Of a DNA stretch of 64,000 nt, positions 38,996 to 47,826 are shown one piece after another; the stretch's first letter is position 1; each line of letters begins with the position of its first letter. The notes under the pieces are model-generated. The model was not told the origin of the DNA and made no database searches. It saw only the letters and a list, made by a program, of their open reading frames with translations. Position numbers and translations under genes: made by a program. Origin of the DNA: Vibrio sp. S9_S30 (GTDB lineage: Bacteria; Pseudomonadota; Gammaproteobacteria; Enterobacterales; Vibrionaceae); the NCBI RefSeq assembly GCF_014694455.1, contig NZ_JAAUWT010000001.1, positions 310,001-374,000 of the forward strand. The letters are read 5' to 3'.

Positions 38996-39298
38996 ATGCT
39001 GGCTAGACATTTAGATTGTGCGCTGAACGATGTGTCACACTCCAAGGCACATATCGAGGTAAACCCAACTGGTGTGGTCGCTGTTGAAATCCATGAGAGT
39101 CATCAAAGGTTAAGAACGGAATTTGATTCTCTGAGATTCGAACGAAAGGGTAATGTTACAGAGCTTGTCGGAGAAACACCGAATGCTCGTAAAGGTAAAA
39201 CCTGGAGATTACCACTTTGTCATCGTGATGCACGAGTTTTACAAGAATGTATTGAGGACGCATCGGAAGAACTTGAGATTTTGATGCGCGATCTCTAA
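38996..39298 (+). CDS. Conserved-looking small protein of unknown function
   Basis: A 100-residue soluble protein that I do not recognise. It is supported as a gene by a strong GGGAGAGG ribosome site 6 nt before the ATG and by a good terminator 28 nt after the stop. The protein has mixed charge, no signal peptide or membrane segment, two cysteines, and an acidic C-terminal helix (VLQECIEDASEELEILMRDL). The central part (LRFERKGNVTELVGETP) looks beta-rich. It is monocistronic between yhbS and the transporter remnant. Confidence 0.75.
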   Translation: MLARHLDCALNDVSHSKAHIEVNPTGVVAVEIHESHQRLRTEFDSLRFERKGNVTELVGETPNARKGKTWRLPLCHRDARVLQECIEDASEELEILMRDL

Positions 39299-39325
39299 CA
39301 AGCAAGGTCAATGAATCATTTTTCT

Positions 39326-39350
39326 AGAGCACTTCGGTGCTCTTTTTTTG
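39326..39350 (+). terminator. Terminator of the small unknown gene
   Basis: AGAGCAC-TTCG-GTGCTCT followed by TTTTTT, 28 nt beyond the stop. Confidence 0.92.
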
Positions 39351-39392
39351 TATATACCCCAATTCAATGAGTGATTTCAGTGTGAATTAGAT

Positions 39393-39542
39393 ATGGGGCT
39401 CTTCTCGTTGAAGCTTTCCTTTGCTATCGAGCGAGTTCCCATGGGGAAAGTCGTTGCTCATTTAATGCCGTTTTACCTCGTCGCATTAGGCGTACTTGCA
39501 CTGGTTAGCTTTGTACCTGAATTGACCTCGTGGGTACTGTAA
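39393..39542 (+). pseudogene. Probable 3' remnant of a TRAP transporter large permease (DctM-like)
   Basis: A 49-codon frame whose last ~35 residues (VPMGKVVAHLMPFYLVALGV then LALVSFVPELTSWVL) look like the final membrane helix and C-terminus of a DctM-type TRAP permease, which typically ends with a helix, then FxPxLxxWL. An in-frame stop lies 8 codons upstream of the ATG and no ribosome site is evident. A terminator stands right behind it, as behind a real 3' end. I read it as what is left after deletion of the main part of the gene. A genuine small membrane protein is the alternative. Confidence 0.45.
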
Positions 39543-39547
39543 ATGAG

Positions 39548-39582
39548 GTGCACCTTTCCTTCGTGACTGGTGCACTTTTTTG
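39548..39582 (+). terminator. Terminator behind the permease remnant
   Basis: GTGCACC (39548-39554) pairs with GGTGCAC (39569-39575), followed by TTTTTTG. Confidence 0.7.
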
Positions 39583-39625
39583 TTACTATCGACCACCTTA
39601 ATGAATAACTAATTGTGTCGATGTC

Positions 39626-40018
39626 ATGAGTAACGCGTCTTTTCTTCAAGAAATGCAGATCGATCAGTGGCAGGTTCTTCACCCTGAGCGTTTAGAGGGG
39701 GTGAATATCACACCTATCTCATTGCCAGAACACTGCCGAATGTTACTGATTTGCCCTAATGTTCCGACATCTGCCGAGCGCACCTTTCTTACAAAAGTGC
39801 TTGGTAGCTTCAAAGTGAGTATTGATGATGCCTTTTTACTTGAGCCTCAGCAGTTGTCACAAGTTGATATTGCCAATGTCGAGTGGGTCTGGTTTTGTCA
39901 ATGTGAGCCTATCGAACTAGAGAGTGTGAAAACGTTGCATTCGGAATCACTCTCATTGGTTGAATCGAATAAAGAGCACAAGCAAGCACTTTGGAAGCAA
40001 ATAAAGTCCTATGAATAA
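39626..40018 (+). CDS. holD: DNA polymerase III psi subunit HolD
   Basis: Psi subunit bridges the clamp loader to chi and SSB. The 130-residue product starts MSNASFLQEMQIDQWQVLHP, resembling HolD N-termini that bind the clamp loader and the (Y/Q)xLxxMxIxxWxLxxP pattern. The rest has the expected alpha/beta features but is poorly conserved, as in the family generally. It overlaps rimI by 8 nt, and the holD-rimI pair is conserved in gammaproteobacteria, which is strong support. Confidence 0.85.
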   Translation: MSNASFLQEMQIDQWQVLHPERLEGVNITPISLPEHCRMLLICPNVPTSAERTFLTKVLGSFKVSIDDAFLLEPQQLSQVDIANVEWVWFCQCEPIELESVKTLHSESLSLVESNKEHKQALWKQIKSYE

Positions 40019-40457
40019 TGCAATTACGCCGCTGTCTGTTCAGCACTTAGATAGTGTGTGGGCCATTGAACAGCAAGCGCACAGCCACCCATGGAAAGAG
40101 TCGATGATACGAGATCTTAACTCTCGCGGAGCATGCCATTATGGGCTTCATATCGATGGTGAGTTGGTGGGGTATTTTTACGCGCAGAACATTGTAGGAG
40201 AAGTGACGTTACTGAACATTGCGGTGTCTCCTTCTCATCAAGGAAAAGGCTATGGAAAGCAGCTGCTTCAAGGGTTTATTGAAATCTGCACAGCCGCCAA
40301 TGCCGAGAGTGCTTGGTTGGAAGTGAGAGAAAGTAATCAGAATGCATTTGGGCTGTATGAATCGGAAGGGTTTAATGAAGTCGACCGACGCATAGATTAC
40401 TATCCGACGGCATCAGGGAAAGAAGACGCGATTATCATGAGTTATCTGTTTATGTAA
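40011..40457 (+). CDS. rimI: Ribosomal protein bS18/alanine N-acetyltransferase RimI
   Basis: GNAT enzyme that acetylates the N-terminus of ribosomal protein S18. The 148-residue protein has the start ITPLSVQHLDSVWAIEQQAHSHPW, the acetyl-CoA loop SPSHQGKGYGKQLLQGFIE (about residues 73-91), and the catalytic region VRESNQNAFGLYESEGF with the expected Glu and Tyr. Overlap with holD suggests coupled translation. Confidence 0.93.
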   Translation: MNNAITPLSVQHLDSVWAIEQQAHSHPWKESMIRDLNSRGACHYGLHIDGELVGYFYAQNIVGEVTLLNIAVSPSHQGKGYGKQLLQGFIEICTAANAESAWLEVRESNQNAFGLYESEGFNEVDRRIDYYPTASGKEDAIIMSYLFM

Positions 40458-40567
40458 CGTAATGGTTTTTCTGTGTGAATAGAAACCCTCTTTCATCGTT
40501 CTTCTCGCGCCTTGATTTCCGATGAACTTGATTTCTGGTGACATACACCAAAAACAGCACATAACCG

Positions 40568-43003
40568 TCATTTATATTGACTCAATTGTTTGATGATTTG
40601 GTTAGCATATTGTGGGTTTTTTAGCCGCTCGGTCATGGTGGCGGCGTTCAAAGGTTTATCGAATAGATATCCCTGAAATTGTTTACAACCTAAGTCTGTT
40701 AACGCTTTTAGTTCTTCCGGCTCTTCGACTCCTTCAGCAATCACCTCTAGACCAAGGCGCTCTGACATCAAAATGATCGAATCAACGATGGCGGTATCGC
40801 TTTTATTGAGGTGAAGATCGGTCACAAATGAACGATCGATTTTTAATACATCCAGCGATAATCTTTTTAAATACTTAAGAGAGGAATACCCCGTACCAAA
40901 GTCATCAATGGCAATCTTGAAACCTTTCCTTTTTAACTCGGCCATTTTTATCACGCAGGAGTCGATGTTTTTAAGCAACATATTTTCGGTGAGCTCCAGC
41001 TCAATATCCTGTGGTGCTATGCCGGAGCGTTCCACAGCATTCGTCACGTGTTCAACAAAATCTGCCTGAGAAAATTGCAGTGGACTGATGTTGATTGCGA
41101 GGCGTTTAAAAGAATGCGGAGCACTTTCGCTCTCTTTCCAGAGTGCCATTTGTAAACAGGCTTGTTCAAGAATCCAAGATCCCATGGGGATGATCTGTCC
41201 GGTCTCTTCGGCAATAGACATGAATGTGTCTGGCGGCACAGTTCCTAGAGTAGGGTGGTTCCAACGGATGAGTGCTTCCGCTCCCACTAACTCGCCTTTT
41301 TTGTTAACTTGAGGTTGATAGTAGAGCTCGAATTGATTTTTGTTGAGGGCTTCATAAAGCCCTTTTTCGATAGACAAAAAAGAGTCCACTAACTTACGCA
41401 TCTCAGGCTCGTAAATTTTATAGGTGTTGCTGCCGGCAGACTTTGCACGATATAGGGCGGTATCGGCTTGTCTAAGAAGCTCTAAAGCATTCGTATCTGG
41501 GCTTGGGAAGGTGGCAATGCCAACACTGATACTGCAATACAGATGGTGCGATTCGACAACATAGGGAGAGCGAGATAAAGATAATACGTCTTCTGCGTGT
41601 TGTTGAGCCTGATCCACTGATACGTTAGGCATAAGAATCGCAAACTCATCCCCCCCAATTCGAGCGAGCAGATGGATTGGATCGAGTAGCTTTTTCAAAC
41701 GCTCTGATACGGCTTGAAGAAGTTGATCGCCAATCGCATGACCGAGTGAATCGTTAATGGTTTTGAACCGGTCAAGGTCAAGGTACAAAAGCACACCGGG
41801 CTCACTGGTACGATAAGATTTATTGAGCGCTTCATCCAGTCGGTCGAGCAGCTGCTTCCTGTTCGGCAGTTCGGTTAATCCATCAAAATAGGCCAGGTTA
41901 TGAATTTGAACTTCCGTCTGCTTACGGTTAGAAATGTCTCTCGCTTGCACTAAAAACATCGGCGTATCATTCATTGTGAGCTCAGTAGCGGTCGCTTCTA
42001 CGGGAAAAGTCGTCCCATCCTTTTTGCGATGAATGGCTTCAAATAAAGAAGCTTGGCTTTCTGAAGGTTGCTTAACTTTAAAGCCGATGTAATCAATTGA
42101 ATAACTTACGCTTATGGTGGCCGCAGGAAAACCCACCAGTTCGTCTTTGTCGTATCCCAGTAAGTTGCAGGTATTACTGTTGACGTGAGTAATTTTGCCA
42201 TCTCGATTGATCAGCAAGAGAGCATCACTTGAGCTATCCATGATGGTACTCGCAAAATGCTCGCTTTTTTTAAGCGCTTCAATATTCTGGCTTAATTGGG
42301 CGGTTGCTTGTTCACGTTCATTCCACATGGTTTGAAAAGACTGAGCAAGCTGACCGAGTTCATCGTTTCTGAGTTGACCAGGAAGCTTTTTCTGAGGTTC
42401 TTGAAATTGCAAAGAACGAACCCAGTAAGTGAGGTCAATAAGCGGTTTAGACAATTTTCGGTAAAAGAAACAAAGCAGAATACTCGCAAGCAACACATTT
42501 CGGATCATATCGAATATGAGCAGTGATTTGGCTCTTTCTAAAAAGCCATCAGCGGATGCAATGCCATTTACAGTGAAACTGAGCGTCCCTACGATTTGAG
42601 TCGTTCCTGGCTGGTGGAGTGAAATCGTGTAAATTTGCTCATTGGTGAAAAGCCACTGACCAAGGGACTGATTCAATCGGCTCTCATAATGAAAAGTGCG
42701 ATGTTCTTCCGACAATATGTCATTAAAGTCGTCAGTCAGCACCACATGTCGCACTGCTTTATCAGCCATAATGCTGTCTGTCACCTGTTGCGCTAATAAG
42801 GGGTTGACGTGATAGGCTGCTTGGCTGGCATTGGTGTAATTTTGTTCTAGCTTAAGATGATATTTCTCGGATATTTTTATGCGCTCTCGGTGAAGATCCA
42901 GAACAATCTGATAAAAGCTAAAAAGCAGCCCCAGTGCAACAGCAACCAGAAATACAGTTGTGGTCTGATGAGTAGCAAGAGATTTTCGGGGCTGACGATA
43001 CAA
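40568..43003 (-). CDS. Membrane sensor PAS-GGDEF-EAL protein
   Basis: An 811-residue inner-membrane c-di-GMP protein. Helix 1 (TVFLVAVALGLLFSFYQIV, about 16-34) and helix 2 (FDMIRNVLLASILLCFFY, about 164-181) enclose a ~130-residue periplasmic sensor. A HAMP-like linker follows (KPLIDLTYWVRSLQ), then a PAS domain (about 250-365), a GGDEF domain with intact GGDEF (ARIGGDEFAIL) and an EAL domain with GAEALIRWNHP and DDFGTGYSSLKYLKRLS. Both enzymatic motifs look intact. The gene for a periplasmic binding protein lies 53 nt upstream on the same strand, so a ligand-bound binding protein may control it. Same neighbourhood as V. cholerae VC0658. Confidence 0.88.
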   Translation of the reverse strand: MYRQPRKSLATHQTTTVFLVAVALGLLFSFYQIVLDLHRERIKISEKYHLKLEQNYTNASQAAYHVNPLLAQQVTDSIMADKAVRHVVLTDDFNDILSEEHRTFHYESRLNQSLGQWLFTNEQIYTISLHQPGTTQIVGTLSFTVNGIASADGFLERAKSLLIFDMIRNVLLASILLCFFYRKLSKPLIDLTYWVRSLQFQEPQKKLPGQLRNDELGQLAQSFQTMWNEREQATAQLSQNIEALKKSEHFASTIMDSSSDALLLINRDGKITHVNSNTCNLLGYDKDELVGFPAATISVSYSIDYIGFKVKQPSESQASLFEAIHRKKDGTTFPVEATATELTMNDTPMFLVQARDISNRKQTEVQIHNLAYFDGLTELPNRKQLLDRLDEALNKSYRTSEPGVLLYLDLDRFKTINDSLGHAIGDQLLQAVSERLKKLLDPIHLLARIGGDEFAILMPNVSVDQAQQHAEDVLSLSRSPYVVESHHLYCSISVGIATFPSPDTNALELLRQADTALYRAKSAGSNTYKIYEPEMRKLVDSFLSIEKGLYEALNKNQFELYYQPQVNKKGELVGAEALIRWNHPTLGTVPPDTFMSIAEETGQIIPMGSWILEQACLQMALWKESESAPHSFKRLAINISPLQFSQADFVEHVTNAVERSGIAPQDIELELTENMLLKNIDSCVIKMAELKRKGFKIAIDDFGTGYSSLKYLKRLSLDVLKIDRSFVTDLHLNKSDTAIVDSIILMSERLGLEVIAEGVEEPEELKALTDLGCKQFQGYLFDKPLNAATMTERLKNPQYANQIIKQLSQYK

Positions 43004-43056
43004 ATTTTCTTCCTTAAACGTTAATGTAGCTCGATGAAAAGGCGCTGAATCATGAT

Positions 43057-43764
43057 TTAATCTTTGGTTGCTTTGTATGTTGCAAGATCTTGATTAAACC
43101 TTGCTATGATTTCTCTTGCGTTGGGCGTTTGTTTGCCTAAGCACATATGCAGCGTGATGGGTGGACGCTCTTCAAACAATATGACTTTCAGCTTATCTTG
43201 TTTGTGTGACTTTTCAGCAAAATACTTCACACTCTCGGTTCCACTATAAATCGCATCAAAATTTCGCCTTAGTAGCATATCTAAAGCTTGAGGGATAGAG
43301 TTTGCTTGAGCGTGAGGGATATTATTTCTTACCAACTCGGTTTGAGTGTTCCACTTGTGGATAGCAATGAGTTTTATGCCATTTAAATCGCTGATGTGCT
43401 TTAGTGGTGCGCCTATATAGCTGTTTCGAACAATGAGACCGTTATTGATGGTATCAATGGGATCGGAGAAAAGCATATACTGAGATCTGCTCTTGTTTTT
43501 TGTACAGCTCACGAGCCCTGAAATCTTCCCGTGCTTGACACTTTTTAACGCCCGAGACCAAGGTGGGCTGATCAAGTTAATGCGTATTCCTTGCATAGCC
43601 ATAACGTCAACAACAATTTTAGCGTCGGTTCCTGTTACCTCGTTGTCGTCGTTAATAATGGTGTAAGGAGGGTAATGAATGGCGGCTAAAGAAAGTTCTT
43701 TAGAAATAACAGGTAAAGAAAAAAACATCACGAGGAATAATACTCGAATTTTTCCATTCAACAT
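43057..43764 (-). CDS. Periplasmic solute-binding protein, family 3 (probable sensor partner)
   Basis: A 235-residue type 2 periplasmic binding protein (SBP_bac_3). A signal peptide (VRVLFLVMFFSLPVIS-like, residues 1-21, ending near KELS) is followed by IHYPPYTIINDDNEVTGTDAKIV, the typical start of the family, and WSRALKSVKHGKISGLVSC. No permease or ATPase gene is adjacent. Instead it is the first gene of an apparent two-gene operon with the membrane GGDEF-EAL protein. Such pairs (ScrB-ScrC, NspS-MbaA) sense amines or autoinducers in other vibrios, so signalling is more likely than transport. Ligand unknown. Confidence 0.82.
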   Translation of the reverse strand: MLNGKIRVLFLVMFFSLPVISKELSLAAIHYPPYTIINDDNEVTGTDAKIVVDVMAMQGIRINLISPPWSRALKSVKHGKISGLVSCTKNKSRSQYMLFSDPIDTINNGLIVRNSYIGAPLKHISDLNGIKLIAIHKWNTQTELVRNNIPHAQANSIPQALDMLLRRNFDAIYSGTESVKYFAEKSHKQDKLKVILFEERPPITLHMCLGKQTPNAREIIARFNQDLATYKATKD

Positions 43765-44416
43765 GATGCGCTTCTTCCTGATTGTTATCGAGCCGTCAAT
43801 TTAGATTCTAGAGACTTTACAACATATGTGAATGATAAATATCACAAATAATCTAAAACTTTTACAAAATTATCTAATTAAAGAATTTTGGTAAACTATT
43901 CATAATAGTTAAATTTTTTATCTATAGTAATCTCATTTTTTGAATAGCTCACATTTAAGACGAAAGCATAAGATGTGAGCCACGCTTTGTTTTTGTTTTT
44001 TTCACGTTATTACAAATTTCGCTGATTTTAATCTCATGTTTGGCGAAAGTATCGTGCTACTTGGCTTTTTAATATGCCACTTTTTTAACATTCTATTTAC
44101 TTTTGAGTGTGCGACTTACTTTTGAGTGTGCGACTTAGTTAAAAAAATGGAGGTCATGACGTTTATTGTTCCGGTTATGCTGCCTATCCATTGACGTACT
44201 ATCGATAACCAACTGGAAAGCTGAGCGCGGATCTCATACAATTGCGCCATTTGTTCACGCCTGACGATAAGACCGATGTAATAACCTGAATCCAAGTACA
44301 CAGTTTATACCTCGCATATTGTGCCTAAAGCTTGTTTTTAAACAGCAGGTGGGCGTGTCGTGCATATCAGTTTCAATGTCATTGTAATGCAGTGATCAAT
44401 AAAGAAGATTACAACC
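43765..44416. other. 650-bp A/T-rich intergenic region before prfC
   Basis: No convincing gene. Contents: an A/T-rich stretch (43800-43960) with AACTATT-CAT-AATAGTT at 43894-43910, probably the promoter area of the minus-strand binding-protein operon; the direct repeat at 44101-44138; and the prfC leader. A 61-codon minus-strand frame (44116-44301) has no ribosome site and no recognisable product. Confidence 0.5.
44101..44138. repeat. 19-bp tandem duplication
   Basis: TTTTGAGTGTGCGACTTAC at 44101-44119 is repeated at 44120-44138 with one change in the last base. Confidence 0.88.
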
Positions 44417-46006
44417 ATGTCTAATTCTCCCTTTACGCAAGAAGTGTCTAAACGCAGAACCTTCGCCATTATCTCTCACCCAGATGCGGGTAAGACCACC
44501 ATTACAGAAAAAGTTCTTTTGTTCGGACGTGCGATTCAATCTGCCGGTACGGTAAAAGGCCGAGGTTCTAATCAGCACGCTAAATCCGACTGGATGGAAA
44601 TGGAAAAAGAACGGGGTATCTCTGTAACGACGTCGGTGATGCAGTTTCCGTACAACGAGTCTTTGGTTAACCTTTTGGATACTCCTGGACACGAAGACTT
44701 CTCGGAAGATACCTACCGCACCCTTACTGCCGTCGATTCCTGTTTGATGGTGATTGATGCGGCGAAAGGTGTCGAGGATCGTACCCGTAAACTCATGGAG
44801 GTAACGCGTCTACGTGACACACCTATCGTGACGTTCATGAACAAACTTGACCGTGATATCCGTGACCCAATGGAATTATTGGATGAAGTGGAAAGCGAGC
44901 TGAATATAGCTTGTGCTCCCATTTCTTGGCCTATCGGCTGTGGTAAAGAGTTCAAAGGGGTTTATCACATTCATCGTGATGAAACGATCTTGTACTCGAC
45001 AGGTCAAGGTCACACGATTCAAGATGAGCGCGTCGTAAAAGGCTTGAACAACCCAGAGTTAGATGAAGCGATTGGTGAAGAATTTGCCGAACAGTTGCGT
45101 GAAGAGCTCGAATTGGTGGTAGGGGCTTCCCATGAATTTGACCGTGAATTGTTCTTACGTGGTGAGCTTACCCCCGTGTTCTTTGGTACCGCTTTAGGTA
45201 ACTTCGGTGTTGATCACATGCTAGATGGTTTGACCGAGTGGGCACCAGAGCCTCTATCTCGCCAAGCGAATGAGCGAGAAGTAGAAGCCAAAGAAGAAAA
45301 ATTTTCGGGCTTTGTCTTTAAAATTCAAGCAAACATGGATCCGAAACACCGTGACCGCATAGCGTTTATGCGAATTGTCTCGGGAACCTACACGCAAGGC
45401 ATGAAGATGAACCATGTTCGTCTTGGTAAGCAAGTGAGTATTTCGGATGCCGTTACCTTTATGGCGGGTGACCGATCTCGCGCAGAAAACGCGTACGCTG
45501 GCGACATCATCGGTTTACATAACCATGGTACGATTCAAATTGGTGATACCTTTACGCAAGGTGAAAACCTGAAGTTCTCTGGTATTCCGAACTTTGCACC
45601 AGAGTTGTTCCGCCGTATTCGACTGAAAGATCCATTGAAACAAAAGCAGCTTCTGAAAGGGTTGGTTCAGCTCTCAGAAGAGGGGGCTGTTCAGGTATTC
45701 CGCCCATTGCAAAACAATGATTTGATTGTGGGTGCGGTTGGTGTTCTTCAGTTTGATGTTGTAGTGGCTCGGTTGAAGTCTGAATACAATGTTGAAGCGA
45801 TTTATGAAGGCGTTAATGTCGCGACGGCTCGTTGGATTGAATGTGAAGACGAGAAAAAGTTGGATGAGTTCCAGCGTAAGAATCAGGCTAACCTTGCGCT
45901 CGATGGCGGTGACAACCTCAGTTACATTGCCCCCACCATGGTGAACTTAAACCTGGCACAAGAACGTTTCCCTGATGTGAACTTCCGTGCCACTCGTGAG
46001 CACTAA
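44417..46006 (+). CDS. prfC: Peptide chain release factor 3
   Basis: GTPase that recycles RF1/RF2 after termination. The 529-residue product has G1 [14 protein letters not shown] near residue 19, the switch segment [14 protein letters not shown]3 [15 protein letters not shown]4 FMNKLDR and domains II-III ending VNFRATREH. Start [17 protein letters not shown] at 44417. It is monocistronic with a large terminator, and marks the right edge of the conserved chromosomal block. Confidence 0.96.
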   Translation: MSNSPFTQEVSKRRTFAIISHPDAGKTTITEKVLLFGRAIQSAGTVKGRGSNQHAKSDWMEMEKERGISVTTSVMQFPYNESLVNLLDTPGHEDFSEDTYRTLTAVDSCLMVIDAAKGVEDRTRKLMEVTRLRDTPIVTFMNKLDRDIRDPMELLDEVESELNIACAPISWPIGCGKEFKGVYHIHRDETILYSTGQGHTIQDERVVKGLNNPELDEAIGEEFAEQLREELELVVGASHEFDRELFLRGELTPVFFGTALGNFGVDHMLDGLTEWAPEPLSRQANEREVEAKEEKFSGFVFKIQANMDPKHRDRIAFMRIVSGTYTQGMKMNHVRLGKQVSISDAVTFMAGDRSRAENAYAGDIIGLHNHGTIQIGDTFTQGENLKFSGIPNFAPELFRRIRLKDPLKQKQLLKGLVQLSEEGAVQVFRPLQNNDLIVGAVGVLQFDVVVARLKSEYNVEAIYEGVNVATARWIECEDEKKLDEFQRKNQANLALDGGDNLSYIAPTMVNLNLAQERFPDVNFRATREH

Positions 46007-46042
46007 TCCGTTCAGAAACGTGGTTCAAGAAAACGGTTCATG

Positions 46043-46092
46043 AAAACCCAACTAAAACGTCGCCTTTGTGGCGACGTTTTTAGTTGGGTTTA
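46043..46092. terminator. Bidirectional terminator between prfC and dhaL
   Basis: A long interrupted palindrome: ACGTCGCC-TTTGT-GGCGACGT flanked by AACCCAACTAAA and TTTTAGTTGGGTT, giving an about 20-bp stem between the convergent genes. Confidence 0.88.
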
Positions 46093-46113
46093 TTTTATTT
46101 TGGAAGTCTGCAT

Positions 46114-46761
46114 TTATTCTTGAAGTCTGCATATCGTTGATTGTGCTAGTTGGCCCAATATTAGGCTACACGATACCGCGCCTGCATCTAATACCCCAAC
46201 CGAACGCTCACCAAGGCGACTTGAACGCCCAATTTTAGAGACCAAGTCTTTGGTTGACTCCGCCCCCGCTTTTGCTGCGGCTTCCATCTTGATGAGGCTG
46301 TCTTTGAACGAAAAACCTTCATTTACACTGTCTCGCATCGCTTTCACCGCAGGCACTAAGGTATCCATAATGCATTTATCACCCACGTTAGCGTCGCTGA
46401 TTTCCTGCAATCCGACTAACCCTTCAGATAACATCTCAACAAAATCCGCTTTGCTAATGTGTTCTTTCCCTTCCGCCTCTAACCCCATGGAGACAAAAAC
46501 ACTGCCATAAATGGGCCCCATTGAGCCACCAATCGAGCCCATTAGAATGTTGGCGAGCACCTGAAAGGACTGACCAAGGTTCACCTCGTTGAGCTTTTCA
46601 AGATCGGACTTACACATGGCGAACCCTTTTGCCATATTGATCCCATGATCGCCATCGCCGATAAGCCCATCTATTTCACTGAGATACACTTTGTTTGCAA
46701 CGATCACATCGCAAATTTCAATCATGATGTCTTTGCCATCGGCAGCCTGTAAATGTGACAT
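46114..46761 (-). CDS. dhaL: Dihydroxyacetone kinase-type subunit DhaL (probable erythrulose kinase, nucleotide subunit)
   Basis: The DhaL (DAK2) subunit carries the nucleotide that phosphorylates the ketose held by DhaK. The 215-residue all-helical protein shows the Mg-ADP-binding aspartates in GLIGDGDHGINMAKGF (about residues 32-47), the cap-loop glycines in GSIGGSMGPIYGS, and the C-terminal SSRLGERSVGVLDAGAVSC. It follows dhaK by 5 nt. No DhaM phosphocarrier gene is in the window, so the phosphodonor (PTS or ATP) is uncertain. From the neighbouring dehydrogenases I infer a four-carbon ketose (erythrulose) as substrate; dihydroxyacetone remains possible. Confidence 0.85.
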   Translation of the reverse strand: MSHLQAADGKDIMIEICDVIVANKVYLSEIDGLIGDGDHGINMAKGFAMCKSDLEKLNEVNLGQSFQVLANILMGSIGGSMGPIYGSVFVSMGLEAEGKEHISKADFVEMLSEGLVGLQEISDANVGDKCIMDTLVPAVKAMRDSVNEGFSFKDSLIKMEAAAKAGAESTKDLVSKIGRSSRLGERSVGVLDAGAVSCSLILGQLAQSTICRLQE

Positions 46762-46766
46762 GGTGT

Positions 46767-47768
46767 TCAGCCCTCCTGATGGAAACCAATGGAATGTGCA
46801 GGTGTGTCAATCAAAGGCTTTAGCCTATCGTCTACTTTCATTATGGTCAGCGTCGCACCGTGCATTTCCAAAGACGTGAAATAGTCACCGACATATTGGC
46901 GATGAATACCAATATCGCGTTGTTCAAGCAGGGTGGCAACTTCATGGTACAAAATGTGAAGTTCATTATTCGGGGTCGCCCCTAACCCTGAAATCAAAAC
47001 GACCACCTCGTCACCCGAGGAAAAAGGCAGATCATTCACGACAGCGTCGGTCATGATTTTCGCCATGTCTGCCGCAGAAACTAAGTCACTTACCTCGATA
47101 CCGGGTTCACCGTGGTGGCCGATCCCCACTTCCATTTTGCCCAGCGCAATATGAAAGTTGGGTTTTCCAACCGCAGGAATCACACAAGGAGATAACCCAA
47201 TGCCAATACTGCGCGTATTGTCGATGGCGTGCTGAGCCAGTTCAATCACGGAATCCAAATCGTCACCTCTAGCTGCTGCTGCACTGCCGACTTTCCACAT
47301 GAGGATTTCCCCAGCAACGCCGCGACGTTTTTCTAGATCACTGGGCGGGGCAGAGGGAACATCGTCATTGGCGACGACGGTTTTGATGGTGATGCCTTGT
47401 TTGTCGGCCATTTTGCATGCCATTTTGACATTCATGTTATCGCCAGCATAGTTACCATATAGGCACGCCACCCCTCGACCAGAATCAGCGGCTTTAGCGG
47501 CATCTAAAAAGCTGATAGCCGTAGGAGAAGAAAAGATTTCGCCAATGGCTACCGCATCCAATAAATTGTGCCCAACGTACCCTAAAAAGGCAGGTTCATG
47601 ACCGGAACCACCGCCAGTAATCACACCTACTTTTCCTGTTGGTAACTGGCTGCTTTTAACGACTCTAGGGTTGTCGGTTGCGGTTATATACTGTGGATAG
47701 GCAGACAAGTATCCCTTTAGAGAGTCTTCGACGACTTGGTCGGGATCATTGATGATTCTTTGCATCAT
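46767..47768 (-). CDS. dhaK: Dihydroxyacetone kinase-type subunit DhaK (probable erythrulose kinase, substrate subunit)
   Basis: DhaK binds the ketose as a hemiaminal to an active-site histidine. I chose the start at 47768 (MMQRIINDPDQVVEDSLKGY, 333 residues) because GGATGG lies about 9 nt upstream; a start four codons earlier has no spacing to a ribosome site. Conserved features are GGGSGHEPAFLGYVG near residue 52, NYAGDNMNVKMA, RRGVAGE and the substrate-binding histidine in IGHHGEPGIE (His219, the residue before GEPG). Operon rpiB-like, dhaK, dhaL on the minus strand, diverging from the transporter operon. Confidence 0.88.
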   Translation of the reverse strand: MMQRIINDPDQVVEDSLKGYLSAYPQYITATDNPRVVKSSQLPTGKVGVITGGGSGHEPAFLGYVGHNLLDAVAIGEIFSSPTAISFLDAAKAADSGRGVACLYGNYAGDNMNVKMACKMADKQGITIKTVVANDDVPSAPPSDLEKRRGVAGEILMWKVGSAAAARGDDLDSVIELAQHAIDNTRSIGIGLSPCVIPAVGKPNFHIALGKMEVGIGHHGEPGIEVSDLVSAADMAKIMTDAVVNDLPFSSGDEVVVLISGLGATPNNELHILYHEVATLLEQRDIGIHRQYVGDYFTSLEMHGATLTIMKVDDRLKPLIDTPAHSIGFHQEG

Positions 47769-47826
47769 AGTAGGTTCCATCCTTCTCTTTTTTTAAGTAG
47801 TAAGGTCAACAGACCGGAGTTAGCTA

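Noticed and set aside
43826-43850. CRP site TGTGA...TCACA upstream of the binding-protein gene
   Set aside because: The half-sites are separated by 10 nt instead of 6.
44116-44301. Minus-strand 61-codon frame before prfC
   Set aside because: No ribosome site, no recognisable product, and its end runs into the 19-bp repeats.
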